A stretch of DNA of 64,000 bases, taken from NCBI RefSeq assembly GCF_000155675.2, contig NC_020911.1, positions 3,152,501 to 3,216,500 of the forward strand, given 5' to 3'. A program made the position numbers and the translations under genes. A model generated the notes under the pieces. It was not told the DNA's origin. It did not search any database and worked only from the letters and a program-made list of their open reading frames with translations. Positions 41,555 through 50,562 of the stretch are shown in pieces (within the stretch, counting starts at the first letter, position 1; each line of letters opens with the position of its first letter). The DNA is from Octadecabacter antarcticus 307 (lineage in GTDB: Bacteria; Pseudomonadota; Alphaproteobacteria; Rhodobacterales; Rhodobacteraceae).

Positions 41555-42622
41555 ATGAACAACAAAGACATCAAAATGTCGATCCGTAATCTCTATAAGG
41601 TTTTCGGCAACGACCCTGAACTGGCCTTGCAATTCGTCAGGGACGGCATGGGCAAGATAGAACTGCTGGAAGAGCACAAGCATGTGCTTGGCCTAAATGA
41701 TATCAATGTCGAAGTGCCTACTGGCAAAACGACTGTCATCATGGGGCTTTCAGGTTCAGGTAAATCGACGCTAATCAGGCACCTCAACCGGTTGATCGAA
41801 CCCACCGCGGGCGAAGTAGAGGTCGCTGGCGATAACATTCTTGAATATAACGAAAAGCAGCTGCGGGATCTGCGGCAGCACAAAATGTCTATGGTGTTCC
41901 AGAAATTCGCACTGTTGCCGCATCGGACCGTGTTGCAAAACGCTGGACTGGCGCCGTCAATCGAAGGGCAAAGCGAACGCAAATACGCGGACGAGGCGCG
42001 CAAATGGCTTGACCGTGTGGGGCTGCAGGGGCAAGCGGACCAGTATCCGCATCAGTTGTCAGGCGGAATGCAGCAGCGGGTGGGCATTGCACGCGCTTTG
42101 ACCAGCAACTCAGATATCATGCTAATGGACGAGGCGTTTTCCGCGCTTGACCCCCTGATCCGCACCGACATGCAGGATCTCTTGAACGAGCTACAGGCCG
42201 AGTTGCAAAAGACCGTTGTGTTCATCACCCACGATCTGGATGAGGCGCTAAAACTGGCGGATCATTTGGTCATTCTCAAGGACGGCTCCGTTATTCAACA
42301 GGGCGAACCGCAGCACATCCTGCTCAATCCGGCGGACCCCTACATTGAGGATTTCGTGAGTGACATCAACCGTGCGAGAGTGCTGCGGGTCCGTTCTGTC
42401 ATGACGCAGCCCCCAGATGGGCCAGCCGAACGAGCAGGCGAGATTGATCACGACGACACGCTGGAATCTGTAATCGCACTTTCGGAAGGCGACACCGCCC
42501 TCAGCTATCATGTGATGAAAGACGGCGAACCGGTTGGCGTGCTGGACATGCGTAAACTCGTCCGCGCGCTGGTCCCGTCGGAACAAACTGAACGTGCAGA
42601 AAGTGCCCGTCTTAATGGTTGA
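41555..42622 (+). CDS. Betaine/choline ABC transporter ATPase (ProV type)
   Basis: 355 aa from ATG 41555. Walker A GLSGSGKST, Q-loop MVFQKFALLPHRTV, signature LSGGMQQRVGIARAL, Walker B DIMLMDEAFSALDP and H-loop FITHDLDEALKLAD are all intact. The N-terminal segment NDPELALQFVRDGMGKIELLEE and a C-terminal CBS-like regulatory part (VMTQPPDG to VLDMRKLVRALV) are typical of ProV/OpuAA. A strong hairpin at 42640-42657 closes the operon. Confidence 0.95.
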   Translation: MNNKDIKMSIRNLYKVFGNDPELALQFVRDGMGKIELLEEHKHVLGLNDINVEVPTGKTTVIMGLSGSGKSTLIRHLNRLIEPTAGEVEVAGDNILEYNEKQLRDLRQHKMSMVFQKFALLPHRTVLQNAGLAPSIEGQSERKYADEARKWLDRVGLQGQADQYPHQLSGGMQQRVGIARALTSNSDIMLMDEAFSALDPLIRTDMQDLLNELQAELQKTVVFITHDLDEALKLADHLVILKDGSVIQQGEPQHILLNPADPYIEDFVSDINRARVLRVRSVMTQPPDGPAERAGEIDHDDTLESVIALSEGDTALSYHVMKDGEPVGVLDMRKLVRALVPSEQTERAESARLNG

Positions 42623-42639
42623 TAGGGTGACTCACTTCA

Positions 42640-42657
42640 GGGGGCTGCAAAGCCCCC
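42640..42657 (+). terminator. Terminator-like hairpin after ATPase gene
   Basis: GGGGGCT, loop GCAA, AGCCCCC: a 7-bp stem 17 bp after the stop codon. It lacks a following T tract, so termination may be factor-assisted. Confidence 0.6.
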
Positions 42658-42689
42658 GATAAGGGCCAAAAGAATAAATCCATTTGTTT

Positions 42690-43890
42690 ACTCAAACTGC
42701 AGAATGGGCTTTGCAAGATGTCAATTTTTGGACCGTCATGTTGTTCATCTTGACTCCTGCCACTCTGTTACCTTGTCGATCAGGCCTAAACCTAGAAACC
42801 GATTGGTGATGCTTCATCAAGAGCGCCAAAAATACACATCCAGCCCACTGATGTTTTATATAAACCACGTTGAACCTTGCAAAATAGTAGCCATAGAACC
42901 CCGAACGTCGATTAATTCTGCCGACAAGGGGCAGCGGTGGATTTGACCGCAGTTCTCTTTCGGCAACGCTAGTTCGAGAGCATACGCGCTTAAACTGTCC
43001 GAGTTGCAAAAGTGGTCGGAGACGTCGGAACAGTCGGAGCAACACGAAAAACATCAAGGTATCGGCCATTATTCCGACGGGTCCGACCGTTCCAACGTTG
43101 CCGCAGCCTAAATGATGCAGGTTTGGCATCAGAGTTGATCAGTAGATTTGTGGCGATACGTAAACCGGTAGTGGCCCCCAGTGGGCCGCTACCACATCAT
43201 ATCGATACGGAATGCATTGCAACTTGAGACCAAACCGGACTGACCACAAAACAGCTGTCTCAGCAGCAATACTGGGGCTTATTCCTGAGAAGTCTCAGAC
43301 CTTGCATAGTAAAGGCCATAGACCCCAAATGCAGAATATGAATGCCCATAATGGCAGCGGTGGATTTGACCATCCTTGCTCTCTCGGCAACCTGACGCAT
43401 CCCCATAACATCGCTCTCGGTTCTCTAGGACTTCGATTGGGATGCTACGCCAGCCCATAAACTCACATGGACAAAGCCATTCCTTGTCCGCATCGATAGC
43501 TCAACGTCGCACATTGGCTGCCCTCGAACTTTCGGCAAGCCGACGCGTCCCCATACCAAAGCCTTTGGTTCTCTAAAACGTCCATGGGATTCTACGCCCG
43601 CCTATAATTGCACATGAACGCAGCCATTCCTTGTCTGACGTTGGTGCTTTCATGGATTTCGACAGTTGGCCTTTGATGTTCAGTTGCGCATTTGCAAGAG
43701 GCACTGTGGGGCGCCTTTGGAGGCCAAGTCTGTTCTGGGCAGTAGATGCTCAAAATGAAGCATGATTGAATCCTGGGGTGCCTCTCTGAGTCTGTGCCGC
43801 AAACCTTAAGCACACTCACGCATGTAGACGTGTCATAGCGGGGCCGGATTTCCAAAATTCGAGGCAGATACATCATTCAAGCTCTTCTTT
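42690..43890. repeat. Block of degenerate interspersed repeats upstream of phoX
   Basis: No gene is supported. Several segments recur: GGCAGCGGTGGATTTGACC at about 42931 and 43352 (and 45959 past phoX); a hairpin-like CTCAGCAGCAATACTGGGG near 43258 (again near 45890); and two related units of about 120 bp (about 43374-43483 and 43523-43640) sharing CGGCAA-C-GACGC-TCCCCATA, GGTTCTCTA-, TACGCC-GCC-ATAA and CCATTCCTTGTC. Confidence 0.7.
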
Positions 43891-43896
43891 TAACCC

Positions 43897-43930
43897 GTTA
43901 CACAAGCCTTACAAAACCTTCATCAAAGTA
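43897..43930 (+). promoter_or_regulatory. Possible PhoB box upstream of phoX
   Basis: Three imperfect repeats at 11-bp spacing: TTACACAAGCC, TTACAAAACC and TTCATCAAAG. This is the layout of a Pho box and suits a phosphatase gene about 60 bp downstream. The match to the consensus is weak. Confidence 0.45.
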
Positions 43931-43987
43931 GAGAAAATACCCTCTAGTCCTTGACCAAGACTTAACCCCAAGCTTGGAGCAAGCATC

Positions 43988-45868
43988 ATGAAAGACGATA
44001 CATCACACCTGTCGTGGGACGAATGGGATGAGCTGCAAAGCCCACGCCAAGACACCAACGACTTTGACGCCGTCGTTGACAAAGCAATGAGCCGCCGTGG
44101 GTTCCTCGGCTCTGTTCTCGCCTTTGGTTCTGGTGCAGCGGTAATGGGCACTGGGCTATTGTCGTCAACGTCTGCACAGGCACAATCCGCCAGCCGTATT
44201 GGCTTTAACCCGATCCCAATTGCAACGGACGCCACCATTCATGTGCCAGAGGGTTACAGCTGGCACCCGGTCGCAAAATGGGGGCAGCCATTATTTTCCG
44301 ACGCGCCAGATCTCAACCATCAAACGGGTGGCAGCCTTGCGTCCTCGGACCGCGTTTTCGGTGAAAATACCGATGGTATGGAACTGTTCGCGATCGGCAA
44401 CCGTCAGGTCATCGTCGTCAACCACGAGTATGCAAACCCCAAGCTGAACCTGCCGCAGAACGTCGATGGTATGGTCTTAAGTGGCGATGACGCCCTTAAG
44501 CTGCAGAACCTGCAAGGTGTCACGGTGATGGAAGTCGCTGAGGGTGAAAATGGGTGGGATATCGTTATCGATAGCGACCTGAACCGCCGGATAACGCAGA
44601 ATACACCAATGACAGTAGCCGGCCCCGCTGCTGGCCATGATTTGCTGAAAACGGACGACGATCCGACAGGTCGCACCGTGCTGGGCACGATGAACAACTG
44701 TGGTGCTGGCAAGACACCTTGGGGCACTTATCTGACGTGTGAAGAAAACTTTAATGGCTACTTTGGCTCCACCGATGCAGCGTTCAAACTGCCTGAAGAT
44801 TATGCCCGCTATGGGATTAGTCTTGAGGGGCGTTATAACTACGAAAAATTTGATGCACGTTTTGATGTCAGTAAAACACCGAACGAACCACACCGTTTTG
44901 GTTATATCGTTGAGATCGATCCTGCGAACCCATTGGCGGCCCCGATCAAGCGCACAGCCCTTGGCCGTTTCAAGCACGAGAATGCTGCGGCCACATTGGC
45001 ACCAAACGGCCAGGTTGTTGTTTATTTAGGGGACGATGAACGTGGCGAATTTTTGTATAAATATGTCTCGAACGGCATCTACACTCCGGGTGGCGACACC
45101 AGCACGTTGCTCGACGACGGTCAGCTCTATGTCGCGAAGTTCAACGACGATATGAGTGGCGAATGGATTGCGCTGACTGAAGACGCGACAGACATGTCTG
45201 CCGCTGAAATTGCTATCTTCACGCGTCAAGCCGGATCTCGCGTTGGCGCAACCACAATGGATCGACCAGAATGGGTTGCCGTTAACCCAGTCTCGGTTGA
45301 ATGCTACTGCGCCCTGACAAATAACAAGAACCGCGGCCTGAAGCCGAACGCGGGTGGTGATGAAACACCAGTCACCGGTCCGAACCCCCGTGAAGCCAAT
45401 AACTACGGTCAAATTGTGCGCTGGCAGCCTGCGGATGATGACCATGCAGCCACAGGTTTCACATGGGATTTGTATGTCATGGCGGGCAACCCGATCGTTC
45501 ATGACGATGCCTACGCAGGCTCGTCCAATGTGAACGAAGGCAACCTGTTCAACTCCCCCGATGGCATGATGTTTGACAGCACTGGCCTGCTGTGGATTCA
45601 GACGGATGGCGACGACAGTAACGAGGGCGACTTTGAAGGTATGGGCAACAACCAGATGCTTGCAGGCGATCCTGTCACAGGTGAGATTGCACGGTTCCTG
45701 ACAGGTCCGGTTGGGTCTGAAGTGACGGGGCTAACATGGTCATCTGATCGCCGCACAATGTTCGTTGGCATTCAGCATCCGTCTGCACCTTTTCCTGACG
45801 GTGAAGGTAAATTGGCCCGTTCAAGCATCATCGCAGTAAAGCGAGATGATAACGCACCGGTTGGGTAA
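43988..45868 (+). CDS. phoX: PhoX-type alkaline phosphatase (DUF839), Tat-exported
   Basis: A 626-aa periplasmic or extracellular phosphatase that releases phosphate from organophosphates and needs Ca and Fe. An N-terminal extension is followed by a Tat signal MSRRGFLGSVLAFGSGAAVMG near residues 34-54. Family segments: VPEGYSWHPVAKWGQPLF, VNHEYANP, NNCGAGKTPWGTYLTCEENFNGYF (metal-binding Cys/Glu), RFKHENAAATLAPNGQVVVYLGDDERGEFLYKYV, RPEWVAVNP and SPDGMMFDSTGLLWIQTDGDDSN. The length is normal for PhoX. A possible Pho box lies upstream. Monocistronic. Confidence 0.93.
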   Translation: MKDDTSHLSWDEWDELQSPRQDTNDFDAVVDKAMSRRGFLGSVLAFGSGAAVMGTGLLSSTSAQAQSASRIGFNPIPIATDATIHVPEGYSWHPVAKWGQPLFSDAPDLNHQTGGSLASSDRVFGENTDGMELFAIGNRQVIVVNHEYANPKLNLPQNVDGMVLSGDDALKLQNLQGVTVMEVAEGENGWDIVIDSDLNRRITQNTPMTVAGPAAGHDLLKTDDDPTGRTVLGTMNNCGAGKTPWGTYLTCEENFNGYFGSTDAAFKLPEDYARYGISLEGRYNYEKFDARFDVSKTPNEPHRFGYIVEIDPANPLAAPIKRTALGRFKHENAAATLAPNGQVVVYLGDDERGEFLYKYVSNGIYTPGGDTSTLLDDGQLYVAKFNDDMSGEWIALTEDATDMSAAEIAIFTRQAGSRVGATTMDRPEWVAVNPVSVECYCALTNNKNRGLKPNAGGDETPVTGPNPREANNYGQIVRWQPADDDHAATGFTWDLYVMAGNPIVHDDAYAGSSNVNEGNLFNSPDGMMFDSTGLLWIQTDGDDSNEGDFEGMGNNQMLAGDPVTGEIARFLTGPVGSEVTGLTWSSDRRTMFVGIQHPSAPFPDGEGKLARSSIIAVKRDDNAPVG

Positions 45869-45879
45869 ACGGAACTTAC

Positions 45880-46020
45880 CACAAAACAGCAGCCTCAGCA
45901 GCAATGCTGGGGCTTATTCCTGAGCTGGAACTCAAAGCCGATCAAGTGATGAACAATGGCAGCGGTGGATTTGACCGTCGTGCTCTTCCTGACACCAACG
46001 AAGCTAGAAGGCTGCTGATC
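45880..46020. repeat. Repeat-derived terminator and dispersed repeat after phoX
   Basis: AGCCTCAGCA-GCAA-TGCTGGGGCTT forms a stem-loop 18 bp after the phoX stop and may terminate it. It and the following GGCAGCGGTGGATTTGACC repeat the sequences found at 43254 and 43352. Confidence 0.65.
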
Positions 46021-46104
46021 AAATTTGTGCTGTTCTAAACAGAACGACTGTCTAAAATGGTCGTCTGTTACTTTTTCATCACCAACTTAAGGTAGGTCTC
46101 TGAT

Positions 46105-46278
46105 ATGGATCCTAGACATCTCATGCGTATCGCCATGATGGCCAGAAAGCGGCCCTCAAAAGCGAAGTTGATTGCCGTTACCATCGCTGTGGTTGCCGCC
46201 CTGCTAATTTTTGCTGCGGACAAATTTGGGTTGGCGCCTGACTGGATGAGCGTAGAGCGTATGCGATTGAAACCTTAG
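46105..46278 (+). CDS. Small membrane-anchored protein, 57 aa
   Basis: ATG 46105 after AAGGTAGG. The protein MDPRHLMRIAMMARKRPSKAKL is followed by a hydrophobic helix IAVTIAVVAALLIFAADKFG (residues about 23-42) and a short tail LAPDWMSVERMRLKP. A basic N-terminus, one transmembrane helix and a proline-ended tail match small proteins that recur in Rhodobacteraceae near housekeeping genes; I know no function. Codon use and composition look genuine. No close neighbour on the same strand. Confidence 0.7.
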   Translation: MDPRHLMRIAMMARKRPSKAKLIAVTIAVVAALLIFAADKFGLAPDWMSVERMRLKP

Positions 46279-46351
46279 TCGTGCGCATTCAAGACGCTCG
46301 TCTTTGGCTTACTTTTAAGATACTGCGAGCCGCAACTACAGCAGACTAGAA

Positions 46352-46848
46352 CTTGAGTGCGCATTCCGGGGCATCCGGCCACCTAAACCGGAGTATCCGG
46401 CCACCCCTGTTTAGCGGCTGCGAGGCCTGAGGTTTGGTTATCAGTTTTTGGTGCTTTCGTCACCTGTTTTGAGTTGAGTTTTTCGCATGCTCTGGCCGTC
46501 GAGTTGAACGCGGTATGCGTTGTGAACGAGGCGGTCGAGAATAGCATCTGCGAAGGTGGGTTCGCCGATCACATCATGCCATGCGTCGATGGGTAATTGG
46601 CTGGTGATTAGGGTTGAGCCAACCTCGTATCTGTCTTCGACAATTTCCATCACATCCCGACGCTGGCTGGCATTGAGACGATCAGGCCCCCAATCGTCCA
46701 GGATCAGAAGCTGGGTTTTGGTGAGTGTTTTGAATAGACGCGGAAAGCGACCGTCTAAGCCGCTAATTTGGAGTTGATGTATGGCTGAATGTAGTTCTTG
46801 CGGCGAACCTATTAGATTCTTTGACGGTGACCAGCACAGGCGCTGCAA
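46352..46848 (-). mobile_element. IS21-family fragment with IstB remnant
   Basis: The end GTGCGCATTCCGGGGCATCC-GGCCA at about 46352 with a second GTATCCGGCCACC repeat is typical of IS21 termini. The minus strand at 46441-46836 encodes the C-terminal half of the helper ATPase IstB: LTKTQLLILDDWGPDRL (Walker B), VEDRYEVGSTLITSQLPIDAWHDVIGEPTFADAILDRLVHNA, ending in KTGDEST. The N-terminal half with Walker A, and IstA, are missing. Confidence 0.85.
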
Positions 46849-46863
46849 GTTGTGTATGTCTAA

Positions 46864-47264
46864 GTGCCTTTAACCCGCAAATGCCACGATGCAATTGCAG
46901 CTCGCAATGCCCACGCTGTTATTCCACCGCGTAAGAATGCGAAGTTGTGGAGGTCTAACACGCCCGGAGCTAGGGCACGAAACGAAGCTGTTCGGGCATC
47001 AAAGTATCTGGGCCGTGCATTATGGCTTCAAGTGACCGGATACCACCGCCGAAGCCGCGTCGAAACAAAGATGCATTGTGTGAAATTGCTCGGTCAATCT
47101 CTCATGGCCCGCGACTTCGATCGCCAGGTCGCAGAGATCCAAATCCGTGCAGCGATCCTAAATGGCTTCTCAGCGCTTGGCATCCCAAAGACTGAGGTCG
47201 TAGCCTAAATCCGTCCAGCGTAAGGGGAAGTCCGACTTCAACCCGATTTGTGCAACAAAGCCTC
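46864..47264 (+). mobile_element. IS5-family (IS903-like) C-terminal fragment
   Basis: The plus strand reads CHDAIAARNAHAVIPPRKNAKLW, RARNEAVRASKYLGRALWLQVTGYHRRSRVETKMHCVKLLGQSLMARDFDRQVAEIQIRAAILNGFSALGIP to a stop at 47208. The RRSRVETKM segment holds the catalytic Glu. The right inverted repeat is GATTTGTGCAACAAAGCCTC at 47245-47264. The N-terminal part is missing. Confidence 0.85.
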
Positions 47265-47523
47265 TACGAGGCGAAAACAGCTGGCTGGATTTGAGCTTGA
47301 AGTATTATTTAAAAAATTGATGTGGCCTGAATTGACCTCGTTGCTATCAAAAAATTGGCCAGTGTTTGAGGCTATTTTTGGTAATAAGAAGGCAATGGAA
47401 ACCAATTCTGAACTAATTAATGATCGTCCTGATGCACATACTAAAGAATGGGATGAAGCTGACTTTGCTTTGTATCGGCGATCTCTGACTTGGTTCGAAG
47501 AGAGGGTGGCCAAGTTGCAATGA
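47265..47523 (+). pseudogene. HEPN-like (Swt1-type) domain protein, N-terminally truncated
   Basis: The frame is open from the IS5 end to a TGA at 47521: FELEVLFKKLMWPELTSLLSKNWPVFEAIFG, then ELINDRPDAHTKEWDEADFALYRRSLTWFEERVAKLQ. The pattern of a long helix, NW-F--IFG, then INDRPDAH and a final R--L-WFE- helix resembles Swt1-type HEPN domains, whose NDRNxxH motif is here DRPDAH. HEPN modules act in RNA cleavage and defence proteins. There is no native start; the IS removed the N-terminus. Confidence 0.55.
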
Positions 47524-47555
47524 TGTTTTGTTTTCATCAAGGATCGAGCGATTCT

Positions 47556-47589
47556 AAATCCACACTACCCTCAAACGTAGTGTGGATTT
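47556..47589. terminator. Bidirectional terminator
   Basis: AAATCCACACTAC, loop CCTCAAAC, GTAGTGTGGATTT: a perfect 13-bp stem with A/T-rich flanks on both sides. It lies between the ends of the HEPN fragment (plus) and the surface protein (minus). Confidence 0.85.
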
Positions 47590-47619
47590 ATCTAAAACTT
47601 TGGATCAATGCAGGCGGTG

Positions 47620-49360
47620 TTAGAACTGCATCTGGACCCCGAAATTAAGCCCATAGCTCTCATTGTCATTCATGCCGATCCCGTCGTAGAAAGACTCGGC
47701 ACTTAGAACAATGCCGTTTGGCAGCGTGTAGTTCGCGCCAAGCGTGATCCGCGCTCGCCGCCCATCGGTGGTGGGAGCCACTGAGGATGCGAACCCTGTG
47801 CCTTCGCTGCTGGACCAAATGCCTGAGATACCCCCAGTTAGCATCAACTCTCCGTTAGACAAGGACACTGGTTGGGCAAAGTTTAGGCCAGTTGCCACAC
47901 TGTTGACCTCAATGCCTTGCGCGGCAACAATATTGCCTTGGGTATTTACAAAGGTGTCCTGTGCATCCCGTAGATGGGTGGCCGTCAAGCTCGGTGTCAG
48001 AACCAATTCACCATAGTTGAGTTGGCCAGCCACTTTGATCGACGCCAATGTTCGCTGTGTATCAAAGGTCTCAGTCGCGGTGCCACCAACACCGACAACA
48101 CTGACCTGGTTCTCAGTTTGCCCCGTCAGTAACCGCCCTTCAATGAACAGCGGCTGATTGGGCAGTTTGGCCACAAAGTAAGGACCCGCAAGATAGCCGT
48201 CCCCTTCAGTAGAAGACGCCCCATCAGTCTGGGTCAGTTTATCGAACTCAAACATGATGCCAACCAATACATCTGGTGATAGTTTTGTGTGTGCGCCGAC
48301 TGCGCCAAAGAAATAGCTGCTTTCAGTCGTTCCAAACTCAGACCAGCTCCCCTGCAACGTTGCCCATACTGGCTGATCACCCGATGTGGCAAAGTCGAAG
48401 TTACCATTGCCTTGGGTCACATAGGCGTTGAAGCCGCCCATGGATGCGCCCGAAAGCAAGCCGATCAGGTCAGGTTGGGCCGCAATGGTTTGGCTCGCGC
48501 GGTTCTGCATATATCCCGCAATCTGTTCCCGTGTTTGCTCCGGTGTTGGTCCAGCAACATAGCCTGTCTCCGACGCTTCGGATTTGTTCCCCGCGGCATC
48601 AATCACAACGACCTTAACACCACCACTCGGCTGCATTGATGCCGATGTGAGCGAGAAAGCACCGCTGTTATCTGAGGCTTCAGTTGTAGTAGATTGTTTA
48701 TTTCTAGATAATCTGGCCTTGATGAGTTCACCAGGCTTTGGTGCGATAGAGGTTGTTACTGTTGTCCCGTCAGGGAACGTGACCTCCACCATAGTACCTA
48801 GCCCCGCCATCCCTTCAACATTGATCGAGCCATCAGAATTGGTAGTTATTATTATGCCTGTAGCTTTCTTGGGCGGAGTTACATCGCTGACCGTAACTGT
48901 GAAACTTGCGGTGCCGACGTTACCTACATCATCTGTGGCCGTGTAGGTCAGGAGTGTTTCGCCGATTGGAAACGATGACCCGCTGTCCAGACCTTCCGTT
49001 GGCGACGACGACACCAGAACGGGGGTGATCGTGCCGTCCACAGCATCTGTGGCGGTCGGTGCCGTAAAGCTCACGATGGCTGTGTTCGATCCAGCGGCGG
49101 GATTTACCTCAATATTTTCTGGCACTGTCACAACAGGAGGGCCGTCAACAGCCACGTCAATATCCGGCACCACGGTTGCTTTGCTATTCGCGTTCATCCC
49201 CGCCAGGACACCCAGCGCCGTCACCCCCCCCACCGGCAGGAGCGGTCACCGCCCCGATTGTTGACCCAAAAGCACTAGTTGATCCAGTCTTTTCGACCGC
49301 ATATACCTGCGGCGACGTCAATAGTGCCGCTGTTACGGCAACCCATAAAATCTTTCGCAT
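47620..49360 (-). CDS. HYR-domain, autotransporter-like surface protein (out of frame with its signal peptide)
   Basis: The natural start appears to be ATG 49360, MRKILWVAVTAALLTSPQVYAVEKTG, a clear signal peptide preceded by AAGGAGGG. After about 43 codons a run of eight G (49224-49231 on the plus strand as C) puts this frame out of register with the 537-codon main frame, which begins near GTG 49233. With seven G the two join. The main frame has a HYR domain (PPVVTVPENIEVNPAAGSNTAIVSFTAPTATD, GETLLTYTATDDVGNVG), a Big-like domain (IIITTNSDGSINVEGMAGLGTMVEVTFPDG) and a C-terminal beta-barrel of autotransporter type ending in QMQF. It is translationally coupled to the reverse transcriptase. 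Confidence 0.8.
49224..49231 (-). repeat. G8 homopolymer tract, possible phase switch
   Basis: Eight consecutive G on the coding strand lie between the signal peptide and the mature surface protein. Loss of one G would fuse the two in frame; the current length separates them. Confidence 0.85.
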
Positions 49361-50322
49361 GTTTTCAGCCCTCCTTGGGCCCAGGCGGTGAAACGCCTTT
49401 GATAGCCCTCAAGCAAGCGCGTGATGTCGTCATGCGAAGTGATCATAGGCCGAGGGTTAAGATATGCCTGCGCTCCGTCATGGGTGCGCAGTATGGTTGA
49501 CCGCCCTATCCAGCCACTGCGGTAGGCCCGCAACTGTCTGTGATAACGCTCATAAAGCCGGGTCAGTTTTTCTTGGTAACGCGACCGTGTGACCACCGAC
49601 AGGGACAAACCTGCGGGATCAAACTGGTAGCCCAGGAAATCAAAACCACGGGCCAGCGGCCCAATGGTTGTTTTGTCAGGATGCTGCGTTAGGCCCAAGG
49701 CCTCAAGCTGCTGGTTCATCGTTGCAATCGCGCGGCGCAACCGCCAGCGCGACGGGGCCAGAATGAGGATGTCATCCATATAGCGGATGTAGAAACACTT
49801 GGCGTGGCGCGTGGTCATCGCCACATCCATCGCGTGCAGATGAAACGCGCCCATCAACGGGCTGAGCGTGCAGCTCCCTGGGATGCCGCGCGTGATGTCG
49901 CGAAAGGTGCCGCCGTATTCTTCTGTGCGGCGCATGTATTGCACCAGCAGGTTCATGACATTGCGGTCCGGCACATAGGGCGCAAGCTGGTCCAGTAGTT
50001 TGTCGTGATCGATGCTGGCGTAGTAAGACTTAACATCTGTGCGACATACATAGCGGTACTGGGGCAACGCCTCTCGGACGCGCCGTATGGTGGCCTTGAG
50101 CCCGCCGTGTCCGCGTCGGTGCATACAGGCGGGCGAGCTGGGCAGGACGTGTGCTAGACGAGCGGTGAGGGTTTTGAGGACGGCCCTGTCTTCCGGGCAG
50201 CGCTGCGGATGCTTTTGAGTGCTCCGCGAGAGCAGCACTGGCTTGAGGCGATGAAAACGACTGTTGATGCGCTTGCCAATAACGCCAAGATTATTTGGTG
50301 AGATCAACATAATGTCAGCCAC
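49333..50322 (-). CDS. Stand-alone reverse transcriptase
   Basis: A 329-aa RNA-directed DNA polymerase. RT blocks in order: HRRGHGGLKATIRRV (RT0/1 region), YRYVCRTDVKSYYASIDHDKLLDQL (motif A, catalytic Asp), ITRGIPGSCTLSPLMGAFHLHAMD (motif B, with GSCTLSP in place of the PQG seen in group II introns), YIRYMDDILILAPSR (motif C, YMDD), and KTTIGPLARGFDFLGYQFDP. No maturase or HNH domain follows. It is intact. Its last 28 nt overlap the start of the surface-protein gene and contain that gene's ribosome-binding site. It is not a retron or a classic DGR by anything I can see; it may belong to an uncharacterised RT group. Confidence 0.88.
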   Translation of the reverse strand: MADIMLISPNNLGVIGKRINSRFHRLKPVLLSRSTQKHPQRCPEDRAVLKTLTARLAHVLPSSPACMHRRGHGGLKATIRRVREALPQYRYVCRTDVKSYYASIDHDKLLDQLAPYVPDRNVMNLLVQYMRRTEEYGGTFRDITRGIPGSCTLSPLMGAFHLHAMDVAMTTRHAKCFYIRYMDDILILAPSRWRLRRAIATMNQQLEALGLTQHPDKTTIGPLARGFDFLGYQFDPAGLSLSVVTRSRYQEKLTRLYERYHRQLRAYRSGWIGRSTILRTHDGAQAYLNPRPMITSHDDITRLLEGYQRRFTAWAQGGLKTCERFYGLP

Positions 50323-50562
50323 ATTAACGCACTCAAACGAAGAATATCTATCGTGAGGCAGTTATTGCTGAAGTGATCTTTCACTTTTAACGCAACCATT
50401 TGGATGGTTTGGTTTTTGTAGTAAAATCAATGCCGAAAACACATCCCACGTCTTAAAAACCCTAACCGATCAACACAATCATATCTTCTATACACATTAT
50501 TTTGATAATGTTAAGTGATAATGTTAAGTGATAATATTAATTTAGATTACAAATATAGTCGA
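50323..50562. other. Region upstream of reverse transcriptase
   Basis: Holds the short tandem repeat GTTAAGTGATAAT (at about 50510 and 50523) and AT-rich sequence. It may contain an RT-associated noncoding RNA or promoter, or the outer flank of the IS1380. Nothing firmer can be said. Confidence 0.5.

Noticed and set aside
42640..42657. Riboswitch after the betaine transporter
   Set aside because: Only a simple hairpin is present; position after the stop codon fits termination.
47105..47140. Hairpin-element-like TCTCTCATGGCCC in the IS5 fragment
   Set aside because: It is part of the normal coding sequence (QSLMARDFDRQ) and has neither the GCCGGGCA end nor extra codons.
49333..50322. Classic diversity-generating retroelement
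   Set aside because: The target-like gene overlaps the RT, no template/variable repeat pair was seen, and the C-terminus of the partner is a beta-barrel rather than a C-type lectin fold.
49333..50322. Group II intron-encoded RT
   Set aside because: Motif B lacks the PQG form, there is no maturase or endonuclease domain, and no intron RNA domain V was recognised around it.
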